DNA of 23,975 bases. It comes from an uncultured Oscillospiraceae bacterium (lineage in GTDB: Bacteria; Bacillota; Clostridia; Oscillospirales; Oscillospiraceae). The notes below the pieces were generated by a model. It saw only the letters and a program-made list of their open reading frames with translations. It ran no database searches and was not told where the DNA came from. The stretch's first letter is position 1; every line of letters begins with the position of its first letter. The stretch spans positions 1-23,975 of the forward strand of contig CAAFMG010000037.1 of assembly GCA_900763965.1 (NCBI GenBank). The letters are read 5' to 3'. Both the position numbers and the translations under genes were made by a program. Of this stretch, positions 20,154 through 23,975 are shown in pieces.

Positions 20154-21818
20154 TTAGCCTCCCATCTGCCCCGGGCCGAAGGTGACGGTTCCGTGGGGAG
20201 CCTGACCCATGCCGCCCTGACCGCCGTTCATGCCGCCCATGCCGCCGCCCTCCATGTTTCCTGCCATGGTGAAGAAATCCATCATGGTCATCTGGGAGGA
20301 CTCGGTGTAGCACACGGTATCCCCGGCGGAAAGGCCGGAGGTGATCTCCACATAATCGTCATTCTGCATGCCGATGGTCACTTCGGTGCGCCCTTCGTAG
20401 CGGTGGGTGTCCGGGTTGTAGGCGGTGTAGACATAGTGCGATGCGCTGTTCTGATGCAGGGCATCCACGGGAATGATCAGGGCGTTTTCCGTACCCTGAA
20501 TCTGGATATCCACCGAGGCGGTCATGCCTGCCAGCATTCCCTCTGTCCGATCCAGCTCGATCCGGGCGGCATACTGGGTCACCCCCGTGGAGGTGTCGGC
20601 AGTCTTGCGGATCTCCGCCACGGTGCCGGTGAAGGGATCCTCACTGACGGAGCTGACGGAAAGGCTGGCAGTCTGTCCTTCTTTCAAAGACAGAATATCC
20701 GTTTCGTCCACGCCGATGGTGACGGACATTTTCTTCTGGGGATACAGGGTGAGGATGTTGGTCTCCAGCTTGCTGTTGACCAGAGTTTCATCATAGGAAA
20801 CGGCGCTGACCAGGCCATCCCAGGGAGCCAGCAGACCGCCGTCCCGGTAGAGGGTCAGAAGATCCAGCAACGTTTCCTCCGCCTCCTCCCGCTGGCGCAG
20901 GAGGGCATCGTAGTTGGCACTGGTGCGGGTGTCCGTCAGAGTAAAGAGGACAGAACCGGCAGACAGCAGGGCGTTTTCCCTGGCAGGAACCCGCTGAATC
21001 GTGCCTGCGTAGCCCGTCACTGCCAGAGGGGAGTGGATGGACAGGGTGCTCTGGCCCAGCTGGGTGCCTTCCTGATTATAAATGGTGACGGTTTCCTCCA
21101 GAGTCGGGCCGTTGTCGGAAATCAGCACGGTGGTGATGCCGCCCCGGCTCTCCTCCACGGTGCCGGTCATCTCCGAGCCGTCCTGCCGAACTACCCGCAG
21201 GGAATCTCCCCGGTTCAGGCCGTCCAGATCCAGCTGGGCAGCGAGATAGCCGTCCAGACTGATCAGTGCCAAAGCCCCATGCTCTGTCATACAGGCGGCC
21301 ACATCGTCTCCAGCCTCAGCGAAAACTTTTTTCAGCCGTCCGGAAACCCCGGCGGTGATCCGATTGGCAGCGGTATCGTCCTTGGCCTCCCGGATGCTTT
21401 TATCCAAGGTCTTTAACTGCTCCTGGGTCTGGGACAGGGCGTTCATCACGGAAGCCATATCCACCTTGGCAAGCAGGTCACCGGTCTGCACCGAATCCCC
21501 GGCTTCCGCAATGACCTCGTCCACGCTGACCCCGGCAGGAACGGTGATCTTCTCGGTATCCTCCTGCTCCAGCAGTCCGCTGCCGGACACCAGGGCATGA
21601 ATGGTTCCGGGGGCCACCTCGTAGGTCAGCACTTCCTTCTCCGCCGCAGCAAACCGCTGCTCCACCGACCTGCGCAGGCTCAGCACCAGCAGCACCAAAA
21701 TCACCGCAATCACAGCAATGACCAGCACCACAGTGCGCACCACCCGATGCCTGCGCTGCTTTTTCTCCTTGGCCAGCCGGTCAAACAGCTCCTCCCCGGC
21801 CTTTTGTTGTTCATCCAT
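20154..21818 (-). CDS. HlyD/MacA-like efflux adaptor, first gene of the operon
   Basis: This 554-residue protein has a cytoplasmic charged N-terminus (1-27, KEKKQRRHR), one membrane segment near 28-50 (VVLVIAVIAVILVLLVLSL), and adaptor domains. A lipoyl-like segment reads VIAEAGDSVQTGDLLAKVD and a second GDSVQTG-type half follows later. A beta-barrel part has GVDETDILSLKEGQTA, and LIIPVDALHQ lies near 430. The last ~45 residues are rich in Gly, Met and Gln (for example GGGMGGMNGGQGGMGQ), an unusual flexible tail. The ATG at 21818 is preferred because AAAGGAG lies nine bases upstream. A GTG seven codons upstream is the alternative. Having two adaptors around one ATPase/permease pair suggests a hetero-adaptor or a specialised periphery. 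Confidence 0.88.
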   Translation of the reverse strand: MDEQQKAGEELFDRLAKEKKQRRHRVVRTVVLVIAVIAVILVLLVLSLRRSVEQRFAAAEKEVLTYEVAPGTIHALVSGSGLLEQEDTEKITVPAGVSVDEVIAEAGDSVQTGDLLAKVDMASVMNALSQTQEQLKTLDKSIREAKDDTAANRITAGVSGRLKKVFAEAGDDVAACMTEHGALALISLDGYLAAQLDLDGLNRGDSLRVVRQDGSEMTGTVEESRGGITTVLISDNGPTLEETVTIYNQEGTQLGQSTLSIHSPLAVTGYAGTIQRVPARENALLSAGSVLFTLTDTRTSANYDALLRQREEAEETLLDLLTLYRDGGLLAPWDGLVSAVSYDETLVNSKLETNILTLYPQKKMSVTIGVDETDILSLKEGQTASLSVSSVSEDPFTGTVAEIRKTADTSTGVTQYAARIELDRTEGMLAGMTASVDIQIQGTENALIIPVDALHQNSASHYVYTAYNPDTHRYEGRTEVTIGMQNDDYVEITSGLSAGDTVCYTESSQMTMMDFFTMAGNMEGGGMGGMNGGQGGMGQAPHGTVTFGPGQMGG

Positions 21819-21873
21819 AATCTGTGTCTCCTTTGGCACCGAGGAAAGGTTTTTCCCCGGGAATCATGGAAAT

Positions 21874-21879
21874 ATTATA
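21874..21879 (-). promoter_or_regulatory. Candidate -10 box for the transporter operon
   Basis: On the minus strand TATAAT is perfect, 55 bases before the adaptor start codon. The only -35-like hexamer (TTCACA) is 20 bases upstream, too far for a standard promoter, so an activator or a different sigma factor could be needed. Confidence 0.4.
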
Positions 21880-21955
21880 CAAATGCGCCGCAGAAATTTT
21901 GTGAACATTCCGAAAATTCAGTAGACGGGTTAGCACCCGCTGGCATAACGATCCT

Positions 21956-21993
21956 GCAACCCCGGCGGCGCAGCCGCCCTTGGCTCCCCCTTT
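21956..21993 (-). repeat. Partial inverted copy of the 213-bp intergenic repeat
   Basis: These 38 bases are nearly the reverse complement of the start of the repeat units at 23427 and 23641 (aaagggggagccaagggcgg and the following ctgcgccgccgg). They stop exactly at the left end of the IS, so the two flanks of the IS are inverted copies of one another. Confidence 0.7.
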
Positions 21994-23426
21994 GGGCAAT
22001 GTCATCAACTTAAGCCTATTTTGGTCTAAACCGCCAAAACAGCACCCAAAAATCAGCGAAATGCCTATTGACATTTCAAAAACCACATCAAAATCAAGAT
22101 GATATCCTGATTTTGGAGTGATTTCTATGAAATCTGCACGTTTATACACTGAAATTGTTCGCTATATCCATTCACTTGCTGATAGTGATGAATATCTGCG
22201 CCGGTCTGTGATGCGGCGTGCGGATTTTTCGAGGAGGCGCAAGTTGGGGTTTACCGATTATGTTTATTTGACCGTTCAGAACCTGAAAACCAGCCTACAG
22301 GCTGGGCTGAACGCTTTTATTGATGCTCAGAAAAATGGAGAAATAGAATATTCCAAGCAGGCTTTTTCCAAAGGACGGCAGCGGATCAGGCCGGAGGCAT
22401 TTCAGGAACTTTACCAGGCTGTTGTTATGAAATTCTACGAAAAAGCAGAAATTCACAGTTGGAAAGGCTATCAATTGTTTGGAATCGATGGCACTCGATT
22501 GAACCTTCCTTGCACAGAGGAGCTTGCACAGCTCTACGGTGCGCAGACAAGTCAGGGTACGCCGCAGGTTCAGGCACTCGTTTCCTGCGTATATGACCTG
22601 CTCAACGGTATCATTGTGGATACTCGCTTTGCCCATTGCAAATCCAGCGAACGGGATGCGGCGAAGGATATGATCACTGCTTTCCAACTGGTGCAGGCTG
22701 AGAATCCGGTGTTTGTTATGGACCGGGGCTATCCATCTGCGGAACTGATCGATGGGATCATGAATGCTGGACACAAGTTTATTATGCGCTGTCCAACAGA
22801 GTTTTTGCGGGGCATGAAGATTCCGAAAATGGACAATACACTGGAGCACAAGTTTGCAAGGCTAAAACATTCTCTAAAAATTCGAGTGATGAAAATCCAA
22901 CTTTCAAACGGAAATATTGAGTATTTAGCGACTAATATTCTGGATCCTCAAATTTCTACGGATGATTTCAAATGGGCCTACGAAAAACGCTGGGGCATTG
23001 AAACAAAGTATAATGATGTGAAAAACAAGCTGGAAATCGAGTGTTTTACCGGCTATACTCCTGTTGCAATTTTGCAGGATTTCTATGCGACAATGTTCCT
23101 GGCCAATCTGGCTGGTGTTTTGGAATACGACCTGCACGAGGAAATTGAGGCAGCGCATTTCTCTCCCGAAAACCTCTATGCCTATAAAATGAACATCACC
23201 ATGGCCATTTCAGAACTGAAAGGAAACGTTGTGGAAATGCTGTCAACCACTTCCAGGATACAGCAAGAGTGGCTGTACATAAAAATGGCTTCCCGCCTCA
23301 AAAAGGCTGTGGTACCCAAGCGCGAAAACCGTTCTGAAAAGCGGGAGAAAAAGCACAAATCCATGAAATATCCGAATAATTTCAGAAGAATTTGAGAGTA
23401 GGGTGCTTAAGTTGATGACATTGCCC
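21994..23426 (+). mobile_element. IS4-family insertion sequence, complete copy
   Basis: This is a 1433-bp element with 22-bp perfect terminal inverted repeats: gggcaatgtcatcaactta at 21994 and its complement ending at 23426. It holds a single transposase gene. The flanks are copies of one intergenic repeat in opposite orientation, and I see no direct target duplication. A second copy with the same terminus lies inverted at 23857. Confidence 0.9.
22127..23395 (+). CDS. IS4-family transposase
   Basis: This protein of about 422 residues is a DDE transposase that cuts and pastes the surrounding IS. The first catalytic Asp lies in FGIDGTRLNLP (about residue 121) and the second in VMDRGYPSAEL (about 200). 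The catalytic Glu is in YEKRWGIETKYNDVKNK (about 288), which fits the Y-x2-R-x3-E-x6-K signature of the IS4 family. The ATG at 22127 has ttttggag upstream. A GTG three codons earlier is possible. The reading frame is intact, and the matching bases of the second copy are identical, so the element may be recently active. The C-terminus is strongly basic. Confidence 0.93.
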   Translation: MKSARLYTEIVRYIHSLADSDEYLRRSVMRRADFSRRRKLGFTDYVYLTVQNLKTSLQAGLNAFIDAQKNGEIEYSKQAFSKGRQRIRPEAFQELYQAVVMKFYEKAEIHSWKGYQLFGIDGTRLNLPCTEELAQLYGAQTSQGTPQVQALVSCVYDLLNGIIVDTRFAHCKSSERDAAKDMITAFQLVQAENPVFVMDRGYPSAELIDGIMNAGHKFIMRCPTEFLRGMKIPKMDNTLEHKFARLKHSLKIRVMKIQLSNGNIEYLATNILDPQISTDDFKWAYEKRWGIETKYNDVKNKLEIECFTGYTPVAILQDFYATMFLANLAGVLEYDLHEEIEAAHFSPENLYAYKMNITMAISELKGNVVEMLSTTSRIQQEWLYIKMASRLKKAVVPKRENRSEKREKKHKSMKYPNNFRRI

Positions 23427-23640
23427 CAAAGGGGGAGCCAAGGGCGGCTTGCGCCGCCGGGTTCGCACCGTCTTACCCTCTGGGCCGGGCGGGCGAAGCC
23501 CGCCCCTTGGCTCTCCCTATGGGAGAGCTGGCACGGCTGAAAGCCGTGACTGAGAGGGTACCATGTAGCAATCACCGTATTTTCCCAAATTTGCCACTGC
23601 CTGCGCCCTCTCAGGCTCGCCGTTGGCTCGCCAGCTCCCC
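23427..23640. repeat. Structured intergenic repeat, unit A
   Basis: This 214-bp unit is repeated in tandem by unit B. It contains internal hairpins, such as gctctccc (23510-23517) with gggagagc (23521-23528), cacggct/agccgtg (23532-23548), and tgagaggg paired at distance with ccctctca. The unit begins gggggagc and ends gctccccc, giving short terminal inverted repeats. No gene is credible inside. Confidence 0.7.
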
Positions 23641-23852
23641 CAAAGGGGGAGCCAAGGGCGGCTGCGCCGCCGGGTTCGCAATGACATGCCCTCTGGGGCG
23701 GGCGGGCGAAGCCCGCCCCTTTGCTCTCCCTATGGGAGAGCTGGCACGGCGTAGCCGTGACTGAGAGGGTACCATGCAGCAATCAACGCACTTTTTCCAT
23801 ATTTGTTACTGCCTGCGCCCTCTCAGGCTCGCTGATCGCTCGCCAGCTCCCC
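23641..23852. repeat. Structured intergenic repeat, unit B
   Basis: This 212-bp unit is closely similar to unit A along its whole length, with scattered substitutions and small indels (for example ggctgaaagcc in A against ggcgtagcc in B). The divergence suggests that the duplication is older than the IS insertions, or that the two units have different sources. Confidence 0.7.
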
Positions 23853-23856
23853 CAAA

Positions 23857-23975
23857 GGGCAATGTCATCAACTTAAGCACCCTACTCTCAAATTCTTCTG
23901 AAATTATTCGGATATTTCATGGATTTGTGCTTTTTCTCCCGCTTTTCAGAACGGTTTTCGCGCTTGGGTACCACA
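23857..23975 (-). mobile_element. Second copy of the IS4-family element, inverted, cut by window end
   Basis: The 119 bases seen appear identical to the reverse complement of the 3' end of the first copy (about 23308-23426), including the terminal inverted repeat (23857-23878). The element continues past the window. Confidence 0.9.
23888..23975 (-). CDS. IS4-family transposase, C-terminal 28 residues only
   Basis: The last 28 codons and stop of the same transposase, ending KYPNNFRRI, are identical to the end of the first copy. The rest of the gene lies beyond the window edge, so intactness cannot be judged. Confidence 0.85.
   Translation of the reverse strand, partial: VVPKRENRSEKREKKHKSMKYPNNFRRI

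Noticed and set aside
20127..21416. Long plus-strand open frame opposite the first adaptor
   Set aside because: It is a shadow of the adaptor gene with low-complexity His/Gly composition.
21985..23435. Direct target-site duplication of the IS
   Set aside because: The flanks (ccccttt on the left, aaagggg on the right) are inverted, not direct, copies, so no duplication can be claimed.

Overview
The window looks like a high-GC, spore-forming Clostridia genome, probably Oscillospiraceae/Ruminococcaceae-like. The grounds are GGAGG-type ribosome binding sites, a spoVT remnant, the gene families present, and highly structured GC-rich intergenic repeats that I associate with gut Clostridia. No rRNA or tRNA gene and no CRISPR array was seen.

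Region 1 (1 to about 7985) is the right part of an integrated mobilizable element. It carries a plasmid-type ParM actin and a small ParR-like partner (741-1986), and a candidate origin of transfer (about 2050-2277). Next come MobC-like and MOBP-type relaxase genes (2300-3871), a small unknown gene, and a tightly coupled set of a BRO-N protein, a RhuM-family protein and a large serine recombinase (4353-8420). The recombinase frame runs without a stop into the last ~150 residues of SpoVT. The simplest reading is that the element sits inside spoVT, that its right attachment junction lies near 7950-7990, and that the 5' part of spoVT lies beyond the left edge of the window.

Region 2 (8471-15478) is ordinary chromosome. 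On the minus strand lie an ECF sigma factor with a membrane-anchored putative anti-sigma factor, then a housekeeping run rlmA-prfA-tsaE-tsaB-upp that appears to be read from a promoter at 13491-13519. On the plus strand are a secreted polysaccharide deacetylase and a serine acetyltransferase (cysE). The cysE leader contains a 165-bp near-symmetric palindrome that begins almost exactly at the predicted transcription start.

Region 3 (15480-21880) starts with a cluster of palindromic intergenic repeats. It is followed by a minus-strand MacAB-like operon in the order adaptor, ATPase, permease, second adaptor, with joints of 1 to 3 bases. The second adaptor is unusual: an array of Cys/His-rich repeats (residues about 345-485) is inserted between its parts. 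The first adaptor has a Gly/Met-rich tail.

Region 4 (21956-23975) holds an intact IS4-family insertion sequence, two tandem ~213-bp structured repeat units, and the beginning of a second, inverted copy of the same IS cut by the window edge.

The most interesting points are the recombinase-SpoVT chimera, the Cys/His repeat array in the transporter adaptor, the palindromic cysE leader, and the BRO-N/RhuM pair coupled to the recombinase.
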